64,000 bases of DNA from Ga0077560 sp046330435 (GCA_046330435.1 JAXLST010000005.1:186001-250000), one strand, 5' to 3'; positions 8,844-18,073 are shown, counted from the stretch's first letter. Numbers and translations: made by a program. Notes: generated from the sequence alone by a model not told the origin.

Positions 8844-9536
8844 TCACTGCGCCTCGAGCAGCTCCGCCTCGGGGACGTCGCGCCACACCTTCGCGGGAAG
8901 GCCGGCGACGAGCTTCTTGCCCGGGACGTCCTTGGTGACCAGCGCGCCGGCGGCCACGAAGGCCTCCTCGCCGATCTCCACGCCGGGGAGGATCACCACG
9001 CCGCCGCCCACGCGGGCGCCGCGGCGGATGATCGCGCCCTTGATGTGCTGGTGGCGCTCCTCGGTGCGGCCCATGAAGTTGTCGTTCGTCGTGGTCACGC
9101 ACGGGGCGATGAACACGTCGTCCTCGAGCTCGCTGTACGCGGTGATGTAGCTGTTGGACTGCACCTTGCAGCGCGCGCCGATCGTGGTGTCGTTCTCGAC
9201 GCACACGCCGCGGCCGATCACCGCGCCGTCGCCCACCACGCAGCGCTCCCGCACGGAGGCGAGGTCGCCGATGATGGCCTTCTCGCCCACGGTCGTGCCG
9301 GCGTAGACCACCGCGCCGGAGCACACGGCCGAGCCGGCGCCGAGCACCAGCGGGGGAAGCGGGTCGCGCTTGGCGGTGGACCGCGCGGACAGGCGCGGCT
9401 GCTTGCCGAGCACCACGTTGTCCTGGATCACGCAGCCGTCGCCGATGACGGTGCCGTCGCGGATCACGACGTTGGCGCCGATCTCGACGTCGTCGCCGAT
9501 GACGACGCCCTCCCCCAGCACCAGGTTCTCCCTCAT
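8844..9536 (-). CDS. hexapeptide-repeat acyltransferase, WbpD-like
   Basis: A 230-residue protein made almost wholly of left-handed beta-helix hexapeptides (for example GEGVVIGDDVEIGANVVI and VVILPGVEIGEEAFV), with the insertion around TTTNDNFMGRTEERHQHIKG that is typical of WbpD/WlbB N-acetyltransferases. Those enzymes acetylate the 3-amino group of UDP-2-acetamido-3-amino-glucuronate. It is the last gene of a three-gene operon, with its ATG overlapping the stop of the oxidoreductase gene by 4 bases. The operon content supports this acceptor, but the acceptor is inferred. Confidence 0.82.
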   Translation of the reverse strand: MRENLVLGEGVVIGDDVEIGANVVIRDGTVIGDGCVIQDNVVLGKQPRLSARSTAKRDPLPPLVLGAGSAVCSGAVVYAGTTVGEKAIIGDLASVRERCVVGDGAVIGRGVCVENDTTIGARCKVQSNSYITAYSELEDDVFIAPCVTTTNDNFMGRTEERHQHIKGAIIRRGARVGGGVVILPGVEIGEEAFVAAGALVTKDVPGKKLVAGLPAKVWRDVPEAELLEAQ

Positions 9537-10564
9537 CGCGCTCCCTCCAGGCTCGTCAGCGCGATCGGCGCGCCGGCCGACCGGAGGCTCTCGGTCATGG
9601 CTTCGAGGACCTCGACCACAACCGTACCGGCCTGGCCGTCGGAGAGCGGCGGCGTGCCCGTGCGCACGGCGCGCACGAACTCCTCGCACACCACCTTGAG
9701 CGGCTCGACGCCGGGGATCTTCGGGATGTGGATGTCGCCGGAGCGCACCTGGATGTACTCGCCGTAGGTCTCGGTGCGCGGCACCGGGCCCTTGTCGTAC
9801 AGGGTGACCTTGCGCTCGGTCTCCATGTCGTCGAACACGACCATCTTGTCGCGGCCGATGACGGTCATCTTGCGCATCTTGTGGGGGTCGAGCCAGGACA
9901 GGTGCAGGTGGCCGAGCACGCCGGAGGGGAACCGGATGCGCCCGAACACCACGTCCTCGACGCCGGTCTGCAGGTAGCTCTCGCCGCTCGCGGAGACCTC
10001 GGTGGGCCGCTCGCCCACCAGCCACAGCATCACGCTGATGTCGTGGGGTCCCAGGCTCCACAGGGCGTTCTCGTCGGCGCGGACGATGCCGAGGTTCTGA
10101 CGGTTGCCGTAGAGGTAGAACACCTCTCCGAGCAGGCCGTCGTCGATGATCTGCTTCACCTTCTGCAGGCCCGGGTGGTAGACGAGCAGGTGGTCCACCA
10201 TGCAGATCAGCCCCCGGTCCTCCGCGAGCGCCGCCACCTCGCGGGCGTCGGCGGCGCGGAGCGCCAGGGGCTTCTCCACGAACACGTGCTTGCCGGCCTC
10301 CAGCGCGCGCTTGGCCAGCGCCGCGTGCGTGGGGACCGAGGTGGCGATCACCACCGCGTCCGTGTCGGGATCCTCGAGCAGGTCGTCCATCCGGGTGGTG
10401 AACCCGGTCGCCGGATAGGCGGAACGGTGGCGGTCCAGGACCGCCTCGTCGAGGTCGCAGCACCACGACAGCCGGGAGCCGTCGAGGCGCGCGAAGTTCC
10501 GGGCGAGGTTGGGACCCCAGTAGTTCATCCCAACCACGCCGACACGGACGGGGGTCTCACTCAC
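9533..10564 (-). CDS. Gfo/Idh/MocA oxidoreductase, WbpB-like sugar dehydrogenase
   Basis: A 343-residue NAD-dependent dehydrogenase. The N-terminal Rossmann motif is GVVGMNYWGPNLARNFA, and the active-site EKPLAL stretch with its lysine lies at about residues 97-102. Members next to UDP-GlcNAc dehydrogenase and a WbpD-type acyltransferase oxidise C3 of UDP-GlcNAc uronic acid (WbpB role). The GTG start overlaps the stop of the upstream dehydrogenase (GTGA). In the characterised pathway an aminotransferase (WbpE) follows; none is adjacent here. Confidence 0.82.
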   Translation of the reverse strand: MSETPVRVGVVGMNYWGPNLARNFARLDGSRLSWCCDLDEAVLDRHRSAYPATGFTTRMDDLLEDPDTDAVVIATSVPTHAALAKRALEAGKHVFVEKPLALRAADAREVAALAEDRGLICMVDHLLVYHPGLQKVKQIIDDGLLGEVFYLYGNRQNLGIVRADENALWSLGPHDISVMLWLVGERPTEVSASGESYLQTGVEDVVFGRIRFPSGVLGHLHLSWLDPHKMRKMTVIGRDKMVVFDDMETERKVTLYDKGPVPRTETYGEYIQVRSGDIHIPKIPGVEPLKVVCEEFVRAVRTGTPPLSDGQAGTVVVEVLEAMTESLRSAGAPIALTSLEGAR

Positions 10565-11826
10565 AATCGCCACACCTTGGGGTCGTCGGGGACGGCGTTG
10601 CGCAGGTCGACCACCAGCGGGGTGTTCGCGACCACGCCGGCCCAGTCGATGCCGTCGTGGTCGGTCACGACCACGGCGACCTCCTGCTGGCCGAGCGTCT
10701 CCGGGGTGAGCGGCACGCTGGAGAGGCCCTTCTTGGGGAGCTCCGGCACGAACGGGTCGTGGTAGGAGACCTGGGCGCCCTCGGCGAGCAGCATGTCGAT
10801 GATGCGGAGGGCGGGGCTCTCGCGCATGTCGTTCACGTTCTTCTTGTACGCGACCCCCAGCACCAGCACCCGGCTCCCGTTCAGCGCCTGGCGGCGGCTG
10901 TTCAGCGCCCGGGCCACCTTGCTCACGCAGAAGGCCGGCATCTGGGAGTTGACCTTCCCGGCGAGCTCGATGAACTCGGTGTGGAAGTCGTACTCCCGGG
11001 CCTTCCAGGTGAGGTAGAAGGGGTCGATCGGGATGCAGTGCCCGCCCAGGCCGGGGCCCGGCCGGAACGGCATGAACCCGAACGGCTTGGTGGCCGCAGC
11101 GTCGATGACCTCCCAGACGCTCACGCCCATGCGGTCGCACAGGAGGGCCATCTCGTTGACCAGCGCGATGTTCACGCTGCGGAAGATGTTCTCCAGCAGC
11201 TTGGTCATCTCCGCCACCTCGGGCGTGGAGACCTGCACCACCGTGTCGCACGCGGTGCCGTAGAGCTCGGCGGCGCGGCGGCTGCACTCCGGGGTGAGGC
11301 CGCCCACCACCTTGGGGGTGGTGCGGGTGGTCCAGTCCTCGCGGCCCGGGTCGACGCGCTCCGGGGAGAACGCCAGGTGGAAGTCGCGGCCGGCCTTCAG
11401 GCCGGAGCGCTCCAGGATGGGGGCGAGCTCGTCCCGCGTGGTTCCGGGGTACGTGGTGCTCTCGAGCACCACGAGCTGCCCGGGCCGGAGCCGCTGGGCG
11501 AGGCTCTCGGCCGCGCCGAGCACCGCCGACAGGTCGGGCTCGCGGTGGTCGTCGAGCGGGGTGGGCAGGCAGATGATGACCGCGTCGACGGCCTTCAGGC
11601 TGTCCCACTGGGTCGTCGCCCGGACGAGTCCGGATGCGACGAGGGGGCCCAGCACGTCGCTGGGGATGTCCTCGATGTAGGACTGGCCGGAGTTGACCTG
11701 GTCGACACGGGACTGGACTGCATCGAGACCCAGCACACCGACACCCGCCTGCGCGAAGGTGACCGCGAGGGGGAGTCCGACGTAGCCGAGTCCCACGACG
11801 CCGACTCGCGGCGCGGGGTTGTTCAT
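10561..11826 (-). CDS. UDP-N-acetyl-D-glucosamine 6-dehydrogenase family protein
   Basis: A 421-residue nucleotide-sugar dehydrogenase oxidising the C6 alcohol of a UDP-hexose to a uronic acid. It has GLGYVGLPLA (12-21), STTYPGTT, FSPERVDPG, the catalytic-cysteine region GPGLGGHCIPIDPFYL and the C-terminal GVAYKKNVNDMRESPA. The sequence PGPGLGGHCIPIDP is of the WbpA/TviB group acting on UDP-GlcNAc rather than the UDP-glucose group. It heads the operon dehydrogenase-oxidoreductase-acyltransferase. It is divergent from a membrane protein gene, with about 90 bases between starts. Confidence 0.87.
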   Translation of the reverse strand: MNNPAPRVGVVGLGYVGLPLAVTFAQAGVGVLGLDAVQSRVDQVNSGQSYIEDIPSDVLGPLVASGLVRATTQWDSLKAVDAVIICLPTPLDDHREPDLSAVLGAAESLAQRLRPGQLVVLESTTYPGTTRDELAPILERSGLKAGRDFHLAFSPERVDPGREDWTTRTTPKVVGGLTPECSRRAAELYGTACDTVVQVSTPEVAEMTKLLENIFRSVNIALVNEMALLCDRMGVSVWEVIDAAATKPFGFMPFRPGPGLGGHCIPIDPFYLTWKAREYDFHTEFIELAGKVNSQMPAFCVSKVARALNSRRQALNGSRVLVLGVAYKKNVNDMRESPALRIIDMLLAEGAQVSYHDPFVPELPKKGLSSVPLTPETLGQQEVAVVVTDHDGIDWAGVVANTPLVVDLRNAVPDDPKVWRL

Positions 11827-11919
11827 GGATGGTCCTGGGACGTCGGGTTATGGGGGCACGTCGGCAACGGCGCGTTATCGTAGCCATTGCCGCCATCCAC
11901 CGAAAGGAGACAGGGGCCC

Positions 11920-12516
11920 GTGGCCGACGCCGCCCTCGCCGGTCTGCCGCGCCTCGTCCGGGTCGCGGAGGAGGTGCGCATGCGAGGGGTCGCCGCCCTG
12001 GGCATCGGGACCGCTGCCGCCGGGTGGTGGATGCTCGCGTACCTCATCGACCAGGACGTCTCGGTTCTGAAGACCCTGGTCGCAGGGGGCGCGGTGGGCG
12101 CGGTGACCCTGGTGATCGCGGCGCTGTTCAGCTCGCGGCGCCTCTCCGCGGCGCGCGAGGTGCGTCGTCCGCCCACGAACGTCGTGTACGAGACGATGGC
12201 GGACGGCCGGGAGCGGCGGGTGCGCCTGGCGGGCATCGTCGTGTTCGGCGTGATCGTGCTGCTGGCGTTCGACCGGCTCACCGGCGGCGCCGGGGAGATG
12301 GCGGGCCTGGTGGCCGGCCTGTTCCTGCCGGTGGGTGCCGTGGACGTGCTGGAGGCGCGCTCCTGGGCGGCGCTGGAGCGCATGCGGGAGGACGGGCTGG
12401 GCCTGTACGTCCTGGTGCGGCCGCAGGCGCTCATGGCGAGCATGGCGGCCGGCGAGGTGTACGAGCGGCCCCGCGGCGACCGGCAGGAGGCCCTGCCGTC
12501 GCCGTTCGACCTCTAG
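11920..12516 (+). CDS. four-segment membrane protein, function unknown
   Basis: A 198-residue protein with hydrophobic segments near residues 25-45, 53-72, 105-120 and 126-145, and a soluble tail after the last segment. The GTG start is favoured by AAAGGAG 10 bases before it; the frame is open further upstream. I recognise no family. It lies between the sugar-nucleotide operon and the large regulator and may be monocistronic. Confidence 0.65.
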   Translation: MADAALAGLPRLVRVAEEVRMRGVAALGIGTAAAGWWMLAYLIDQDVSVLKTLVAGGAVGAVTLVIAALFSSRRLSAAREVRRPPTNVVYETMADGRERRVRLAGIVVFGVIVLLAFDRLTGGAGEMAGLVAGLFLPVGAVDVLEARSWAALERMREDGLGLYVLVRPQALMASMAAGEVYERPRGDRQEALPSPFDL

Positions 12517-12635
12517 CGGCGCGGGACACCGGTCGAATTCTCGCGTGACACCGCGGACCCGGCGGTCGTAGGGTTGCGGAGTCCGGCGATGGCGCGCCTG
12601 CGACATCCTGGCCGGTGGACGGAGAGGACCGCGCA

Positions 12636-14705
12636 GTGCCCGCGACGACCGTGCTTGCGACGCGTCTGGCGCCCCCCGGGGTGGGGGCGAGCGTCGTCCA
12701 TCGCGTGGCCCTGGTGCAGCGCCTCCAGGAGGGGTTCGCCGGGCGCCTCACGACGGTGACGGGCGGCGCGGGCTTCGGGAAGACCACCCTGGTGGCCGAC
12801 GCGGTGCGCCTCTGCCCGCTGCCGGTGGCCTGGCTGTCCTGCGATGCGGGCCTGCGGACCCCCGCCGGGCTGGGGCGCCACCTCGCCGCCGCCCTGGCCG
12901 GCGCCGTGCCCGGGTTCGGCGCGGCGGCCGCGCCGCCCACCGACGAGCCGGCGGAGGTCGTCACGGCGATCGTCAACGAGCTGGCCGCCCTCGCCCCCGA
13001 CCGGCTGCTGCTGGTGCTGGACGACGTCCACGCCCTGCCGCCGCCGGCGGCCGCGATGGTGCCGCTGCTCGCCGCGCACCTGCCCGGCGCGGTCCACCCG
13101 GTGTTCGTCTCCCGGGAGGCGCCCTTCCCGCTGGGCCGTCTGCGCCTGGACGGCATCACCGAGCTGGGCGAGCAGGACCTCGCCCTCACCGTCGACGAGA
13201 TCGCGGTCCTGCTCGCGCAGCGCGGCGCGGACCCCGCCGACGCCGCGGCCCTGCACGCCCGCACCGACGGCTGGCCGGCGGCGGTGGTGCTGCTCGCCCA
13301 CCCGGGCGCCGCGGCAGGCGGGACGATCGCGGCCCCCGCCCCGCTGGTGGAGTACCTCGCGCAGGAGGTGGTGGACCTGCTGGGCGAGCGCGCGCGTGCG
13401 CTGCTGGACGCCTCGGCGCTGTGCGACCGCCTCACCGCCCGCATGGCGGCGCACCTCACGGGCGACCCGGCCGCCGGCGAGGTCCTGCGCGAGCTGGCGG
13501 ACGGCACGATGCTGGTGGCACCGCCCCGCGGCGGCGGTGACTGGTACCGGCTCCACGCGATCCTCGGCGAGTTCCAGGCGTCGCGTCTGGCGGCGGCGGG
13601 TGACGCGGACCGCCGCGCCCTGCACCGCCGCACCGCCGAGGCCTGGCTCCTGGAGGACGATGTGCCGGCGGCGGTCCCGCACCTGCTCGCCGCGGGCGAT
13701 CCGGAGGCCGCGGCCGATGCCCTGGCGCCGGTGGCCGCCGGCATCGTGGACTCGCCGCGGGCCGCGGAGCTGCGGGGGTGGCTGGACGCCCTGCCGGCGG
13801 CGGCGGTCGCGGCCCGCCCGCAGCTGGTCGCCGCCGACGGGATGCTGTGCTTCTCGGAGCACCGGTTCGACGACGCCTTCCGCCGCATGAACGACGCGGT
13901 CGCCGCGTTCCTCGCCGCGGGCGACCTCGCCGGCGGCGCCGGCGCCCTGTTCCGGCTGCTGGAGGTGCTGGAGCTCTCCGGGGAGTTCGAGCGCGGCATC
14001 GCGGTGTGCGAGTCCGCGCTGCCGCGGGTGGGCGGCGCCGACCCCCTGCTGGGCGCCGCGGTGCGCCTCCGCCTCGCGAACTTCCTGGGGTACGTGGGCC
14101 GGTACGCGGAGGCCGAGGCGGTCCTGGACGCCCTGGAGGCCGCGTCGGGCGGCGAGGGGGTCCTGGGCTGGTACGTGCGGTTCGTCCGGACGTGGGCCGT
14201 GGGCCACCAGCGCGGGCGCACCCGGGAGGCCATCGCCGAGTCGGCCCGGGTCGCCGCCGCCCTGGAGTCCGGGCCGGACCCGCTGCGGCTGCTCCCGTGG
14301 GTGTACGCGCTGTCGGCGGGCATGCACTTCTGCCTGCTCGACCGGCCCGGGATGGACCGCCAGCTGGCCCGGTTCACCGAGCTGGCCCCCAGGTTCGGCC
14401 TGGAGGCCGTGGCCGGCCCCATCGCCACCCGCGCCCGCATGACCCAGCTGCTCCTGGACGGCCGCCTGGAGGAGCTGGAGGTCCAGATCGACCGCTGGCA
14501 CGAGCACTTCATGGCGTGGCGGGAGGTCTCGTGGAACTACCCACTACCTGCCCGTCGCGGCGGCGGCGTCCCTCGCGCTCGGGCGGGTCCCCCGCGCGGT
14601 GTCGAGCCTTCGCGCGCTCCTGGAGACCCTCGCCGACCGCGCGCCCCTGATCGAGCGGGCACGCCTCGCACCGGACGGGGCGCTCATGGCGCTGGCGGCC
14701 GGTGA
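12636..14705 (+). CDS. MalT-like ATPase half of a frameshifted BTAD regulator
   Basis: This frame encodes the N-terminal part of a large signal-transduction ATPase. It has a Walker A motif GGAGFGKTTL at about residues 42-51, the RLLLVLDDVHALP Walker B region near 130, then a helical winged region and TPR-like repeats. The GTG at 12636 is preceded by GGAGAGG at a good distance, so I prefer it to GTG 12615. Real protein similarity stops at about base 14540 (residues ...REVSWNY). After that the frame runs on as Arg/Pro-rich nonsense to 14705, while the continuation reads in the next frame as HYLPVAAAASLALG. One extra C in ACTACCCACTACC explains it. See the next entry. Confidence 0.8.
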   Translation: MPATTVLATRLAPPGVGASVVHRVALVQRLQEGFAGRLTTVTGGAGFGKTTLVADAVRLCPLPVAWLSCDAGLRTPAGLGRHLAAALAGAVPGFGAAAAPPTDEPAEVVTAIVNELAALAPDRLLLVLDDVHALPPPAAAMVPLLAAHLPGAVHPVFVSREAPFPLGRLRLDGITELGEQDLALTVDEIAVLLAQRGADPADAAALHARTDGWPAAVVLLAHPGAAAGGTIAAPAPLVEYLAQEVVDLLGERARALLDASALCDRLTARMAAHLTGDPAAGEVLRELADGTMLVAPPRGGGDWYRLHAILGEFQASRLAAAGDADRRALHRRTAEAWLLEDDVPAAVPHLLAAGDPEAAADALAPVAAGIVDSPRAAELRGWLDALPAAAVAARPQLVAADGMLCFSEHRFDDAFRRMNDAVAAFLAAGDLAGGAGALFRLLEVLELSGEFERGIAVCESALPRVGGADPLLGAAVRLRLANFLGYVGRYAEAEAVLDALEAASGGEGVLGWYVRFVRTWAVGHQRGRTREAIAESARVAAALESGPDPLRLLPWVYALSAGMHFCLLDRPGMDRQLARFTELAPRFGLEAVAGPIATRARMTQLLLDGRLEELEVQIDRWHEHFMAWREVSWNYPLPARRGGGVPRARAGPPRGVEPSRAPGDPRRPRAPDRAGTPRTGRGAHGAGGR

Positions 14706-15948
14706 CGTGTCCCTGGCGGGGGAGCTCGCCGCCTCGGGCCTCGAGGCCGCGGAGCGCACGGGCGCGCCGTGGGCGCTCGTGCACGCCCACGCGGTGGCCG
14801 CGGTGGTGGCCGGCGACGGGCCCGGCTTCGCCGGTCACCTCGCCGCCGCCATCGCCGCGTCGGACGCGCCGGGCGCGGAGGACGCCTGGTGCCGCATCGA
14901 CCGCCGCATCGCGCCGGAGCTGCTGGCCGCCGCGCTGCGCGACGGGATCGGGCCACCCGACACCGTGGCCGGGCTGGCCGCCGCGTGCGGCGGCGAGGTG
15001 GTCACCCGCATGGCCGTGCTCCTGGAGACGGCGCCCCCGGAGGCGCGGGTGCTGCTCGCGCGCGCCGCCGCGGACGCCGGGACCCCCGCGACCGTCCTGG
15101 AGCAGCTGCTCCGGGACCGCGACGCGGCCGTGCGCGAGGCCGCGCGCGCCGCCTGGAACCAGCGCCTGGACCGGCCCCGGGCGCGGATCGCGATCACCTC
15201 CTTCGGCCGCCTGGAGGTCCTGCGCGAGGGGCACCCGCTCGACGCGGACGCGATCACGCGGCAGAAGTCCCGGACGCTGCTGGCGGCGCTGCTGGCGGCC
15301 GGCGGGCACGCCTCGCGGGACCGCCTGTGCGAGTGGCTGTGGCCCGACCTGCCGGCCGACCGCGCGGCCGCCGCCCTGCGCTCGACCCTCCACGACCTGC
15401 GCCGGGCGGTGGAGCCCGAGGTGGGCGGCGGCTCGCCGCACGCCGTGCTGCGCGGCGACGGGGACGCCGTGACCCTCGCCCTCGGCGACGGCGACACGTG
15501 GGACGCCGTGCGGATGCGCGCCCTTGTCCAGCGTGCGCGCGAGGCGCGGGACCCAGCGGCCCGGGTGGAGGCGCTGTCGGCCGCCGTGGAGCTGTCGGCA
15601 CGGCCGTTCCTGGAGGAGTGGGACTCCGAGGACTGGGCCCGGGCGGCACGCGACGCGCTCGCGGCGGAACGGGCCGCGGCCCTGGGTGCGCTCGCCGACG
15701 CGCTGGTCGCCACGGGGCGGCCCGCGGACGCCGTGCCGCACCTGCGGGAGCTGTGCGCGGCCGAGCCGGAGCGCGAGGAGTGGCACCGCCGCCTCATGGC
15801 GGCGTACCGGGACGCCGGCGAGCGGGGCATGGCGCTCCGGCAGTTCCATCTGCTGCGCGCGGCGCTCCGCCGGGGGCAGGGCATCGCGCCGGGGCCCGAG
15901 ACCCGCGCGCTCTACGCGGACATCCTGGCGGCGCCCGAAGCCCTGTGA
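14542..15948 (+). CDS. C-terminal half of the same regulator (winged helix plus BTAD)
   Basis: Reading from 14542 continues the upstream protein after a +1 shift. The remaining TPR-like helices are followed by a winged-helix DNA-binding segment (ITSFGRLEVLREGHPLDADA, then RQKSRTLLAALLAAGG and LCEWLWPDLPADRAAAALRS). A BTAD helical repeat domain follows, with CAAEPEREEWHRRLMAAYRD and RQFHLLRAALRRG. Together the two halves would make about 1,103 residues, an AfsR/MalT-type transcription activator with the BTAD at its C-terminus. If read alone, GTG 14599 could start a 449-residue protein. Sequencing error, true disruption or programmed frameshifting cannot be told apart here. Confidence 0.8.
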   Translation, partial: HYLPVAAAASLALGRVPRAVSSLRALLETLADRAPLIERARLAPDGALMALAAGDVSLAGELAASGLEAAERTGAPWALVHAHAVAAVVAGDGPGFAGHLAAAIAASDAPGAEDAWCRIDRRIAPELLAAALRDGIGPPDTVAGLAAACGGEVVTRMAVLLETAPPEARVLLARAAADAGTPATVLEQLLRDRDAAVREAARAAWNQRLDRPRARIAITSFGRLEVLREGHPLDADAITRQKSRTLLAALLAAGGHASRDRLCEWLWPDLPADRAAAALRSTLHDLRRAVEPEVGGGSPHAVLRGDGDAVTLALGDGDTWDAVRMRALVQRAREARDPAARVEALSAAVELSARPFLEEWDSEDWARAARDALAAERAAALGALADALVATGRPADAVPHLRELCAAEPEREEWHRRLMAAYRDAGERGMALRQFHLLRAALRRGQGIAPGPETRALYADILAAPEAL

Positions 15949-15955
15949 CGCTTCC

Positions 15956-16210
15956 GTGACGCGCCTCGGCGAGGCTCTCCCCGACACCGTCTGGGGGGAG
16001 GTGCTCCTGCTCGAGGGACGTGACGAGGCGGGAGAGCCGGCACGCCGGGACGCCGACTGGGACGCGGTGCGGGCCGCGCGGGCGCGCATGCTCCGCGACC
16101 GGGTGCGGGACCGCGCGATGCGGGACCCCGTGGTCGAGGCCCTGGGCTACTGGGCGCCGGGCTACCCGCCCGCGGAGCGGCCCGCCGCGCCGCCCGCGGT
16201 ACGCCGTTAG
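15956..16210 (+). CDS. small hypothetical protein
   Basis: An 84-residue charged protein starting at GTG 8 bases after the BTAD gene stop, so probably co-transcribed with it. It has repeated Arg-rich helices (AARARMLRDRVRDRAMRDP) and a GYWAPGYPPAERP tail. The stop overlaps that of the convergent epimerase gene. No family is recognised; the frame is supported mainly by its fit in the gap between two genes. Confidence 0.45.
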   Translation: MTRLGEALPDTVWGEVLLLEGRDEAGEPARRDADWDAVRAARARMLRDRVRDRAMRDPVVEALGYWAPGYPPAERPAAPPAVRR

Positions 16211-17280
16211 CGGGCGGCGAACGCCGCGACGAGGGCGGCGATGCGGGACGACGCGTCCCCGTCGCCGTACAGCTGGGGCGGGTCGTCCGGGAACCGGGCG
16301 CCGGCGAGCGCCGCGCGCACCTTCCCGGCGTCCATCCCGGTGAGGGTGTTGACCCCGGCCTCCACCGTCTCGACCCACTCGGTCGTGTCGCGCAGCGTCA
16401 CGCACGGGACCCGGTGGAAGAAGGCCTCCTTCTGCACGCCGCCGGAGTCGGTCACCACCGCGCGGGCGGTCACCAGCAGCGCCGTGAAGTCCAGGTAGCC
16501 CACGGGCGGGACGAGGCGCACGTTGGGCAGCGAGGACGCCTCCTCCCACAGCCCCGCCGCCTCGAGCTTTGCGCGCGTGCGGGGGTGCACGGGGAACACG
16601 GCGGGCCCGGGCACGGCGGCCAGCACCTCCACGAGCGCCCGGAGGGCCTCCGGGGTGTCGGTGGCGGCGGCCCGGTGCACGGTCACCAGCTCGTAGCCGC
16701 CGGGCTCCAGGCCGAACGCGGCGGCGCCAGGCCGGGCCAGCGCGGCCTCGCGGAACATCAGCGCGGCGTCGAACATCACGTCGCCCACCATGTGGACGCC
16801 CTCGGTCACGCCCTCCCGCGCGAGGTTCCGCACCGCCACCTCGGTGGGGCACAGCAGCATCCCGGACAGGTGGTCGGTGACCACCCGGTTCTGCTCCTCC
16901 GGCATGGACTTGTCGAACGACCGCAGCCCGGCCTCGACGTGCGCCAGCGGGGTCGCGGTCTTCGCCGCGGCGAGCGCCCCCGCCAGCGTGGTGGTGGTGT
17001 CGCCGTACACCAGCACCGCGTCGGGCCGCTCGGACCGGATGAGGTCCTCGATCCCCGTGAGCATGCCCGCCAGCTGCTGCAGCGGGGTGCCCTGCCCGAT
17101 TCCCAGGGCGTGGTCGGGCTCCGGGATCCCCAGCTCGTCGAAGAACAGGTCGGCGAGCTCCGGGTCGTAGTGCTGGCCGGAGTGCACCAGGATCTCCTCG
17201 CAGTCCCGGCGCAGGGCCCGGCACAGCGGAGCGGCCTTCACGAACTGCGGGCGGTTGCCCACCACCGACATCACGCGCAT
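16207..17280 (-). CDS. wecB: non-hydrolysing UDP-sugar 2-epimerase, WecB/WbpI family
   Basis: A 357-residue epimerase of the GT-B fold. Conserved features are GNRPQFVKAAPL near the start, HSGQHYDPELADLFFDELGI, VYGDTTTTLAGALAA, HVEAGLRSFDKSMPEEQNR and TDSGGVQKEAFFHRVPCVTL. The RPQFVK form and the GQHYDPELADLFF stretch look closer to WbpI (UDP-2,3-diacetamido-glucuronate epimerase) than to E. coli WecB, which has RPEAIK. With the WbpA/B/D-like operon 5 kb away this supports synthesis of a UDP-diacetamido-mannuronate. The substrate is inferred; the family is certain. Confidence 0.88.
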   Translation of the reverse strand: MRVMSVVGNRPQFVKAAPLCRALRRDCEEILVHSGQHYDPELADLFFDELGIPEPDHALGIGQGTPLQQLAGMLTGIEDLIRSERPDAVLVYGDTTTTLAGALAAAKTATPLAHVEAGLRSFDKSMPEEQNRVVTDHLSGMLLCPTEVAVRNLAREGVTEGVHMVGDVMFDAALMFREAALARPGAAAFGLEPGGYELVTVHRAAATDTPEALRALVEVLAAVPGPAVFPVHPRTRAKLEAAGLWEEASSLPNVRLVPPVGYLDFTALLVTARAVVTDSGGVQKEAFFHRVPCVTLRDTTEWVETVEAGVNTLTGMDAGKVRAALAGARFPDDPPQLYGDGDASSRIAALVAAFAAR

Positions 17281-17290
17281 GGCCGGAACC

Positions 17291-18073
17291 TTACGGGGCG
17301 ACGCTGATGGCCTCGATCGACAGCGCGCGCCCGTCGTCCGCGCAGCGCACCACGGCGCCCTGCACCAGCAGCTCCCCGTCGGCCGGCTCGAACCGCCCCT
17401 TCGCGCCGTTGCGGAAGCGGGCGACGATGATCTCGCTGCGGACGCCGATGACCGAGTCGTGCGGGCCGCTCATCCCCAGGTCGGTCATGTAGGCGGTGCC
17501 GCCGGCGAACACGCGGGCGTCGGCGGTCTGGATGTGGGTGTGGGTCCCCACCACCGCCGTGACCTTGCCGTCCAGGTACCGGCCCATCGCGACCTTCTCG
17601 GAGGTCGCCTCGGCGTGGTGGTCCACGAACACCCAGCGCGCCTCGCGCCGCGCCCGCTCCACCAGGTCGTCGATGATCGTGAACGGCGGGGCCGATGCGT
17701 CCATGAACACCGAGCCCTGGATGTTGATGACCGCGACCGGCCCCGCGGCGGTGTCCACCACGGCCAGCCCGCCGCCCGGCAGGCCGGTGCCCGGCAGGTT
17801 CTGCGGCCGCAGCACCCGCGGGTCGTCGCGCAGCACCGCGTGGAAGTCGCGGCGCTTGAGCGAGTGGTTGCCGCCGGTCAGCACGTCGACGCCGGCGTCC
17901 AGGAGCTCCCCGGCCTGCCGGGCGGACGTGCCGGTGCCGTCGGCGGCGTTCTCCGCGTTCACCACCACCAGGTCCGGCGTGTACCGCTCGCGGAGCGACG
18001 GCAGCACCGAGAGCACCGAGCGAAGTCCGCTCCCGGCGACGACGTCGCCGATCAGCAGGGCGGTGAGTCCCAT
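17291..18073 (-). CDS. YmdB-family metallophosphoesterase (TIGR00282 type)
   Basis: A 260-residue phosphoesterase. It shows LIGDVVAGSG at the N-terminus (first metal Asp), VVNAENAADGTGT, the GGNHSLKRRD motif, VDHHAEATSEK and VGTHTHIQTAD with paired metal histidines. This pattern is the YmdB group, which hydrolyses 2',3'-cyclic nucleotides and affects biofilm and motility choices in Bacillus. The ATG touches the stop of the upstream M23-like gene by one base (TGATG), so the two are coupled. Confidence 0.87.
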   Translation of the reverse strand: MGLTALLIGDVVAGSGLRSVLSVLPSLRERYTPDLVVVNAENAADGTGTSARQAGELLDAGVDVLTGGNHSLKRRDFHAVLRDDPRVLRPQNLPGTGLPGGGLAVVDTAAGPVAVINIQGSVFMDASAPPFTIIDDLVERARREARWVFVDHHAEATSEKVAMGRYLDGKVTAVVGTHTHIQTADARVFAGGTAYMTDLGMSGPHDSVIGVRSEIIVARFRNGAKGRFEPADGELLVQGAVVRCADDGRALSIEAISVAP

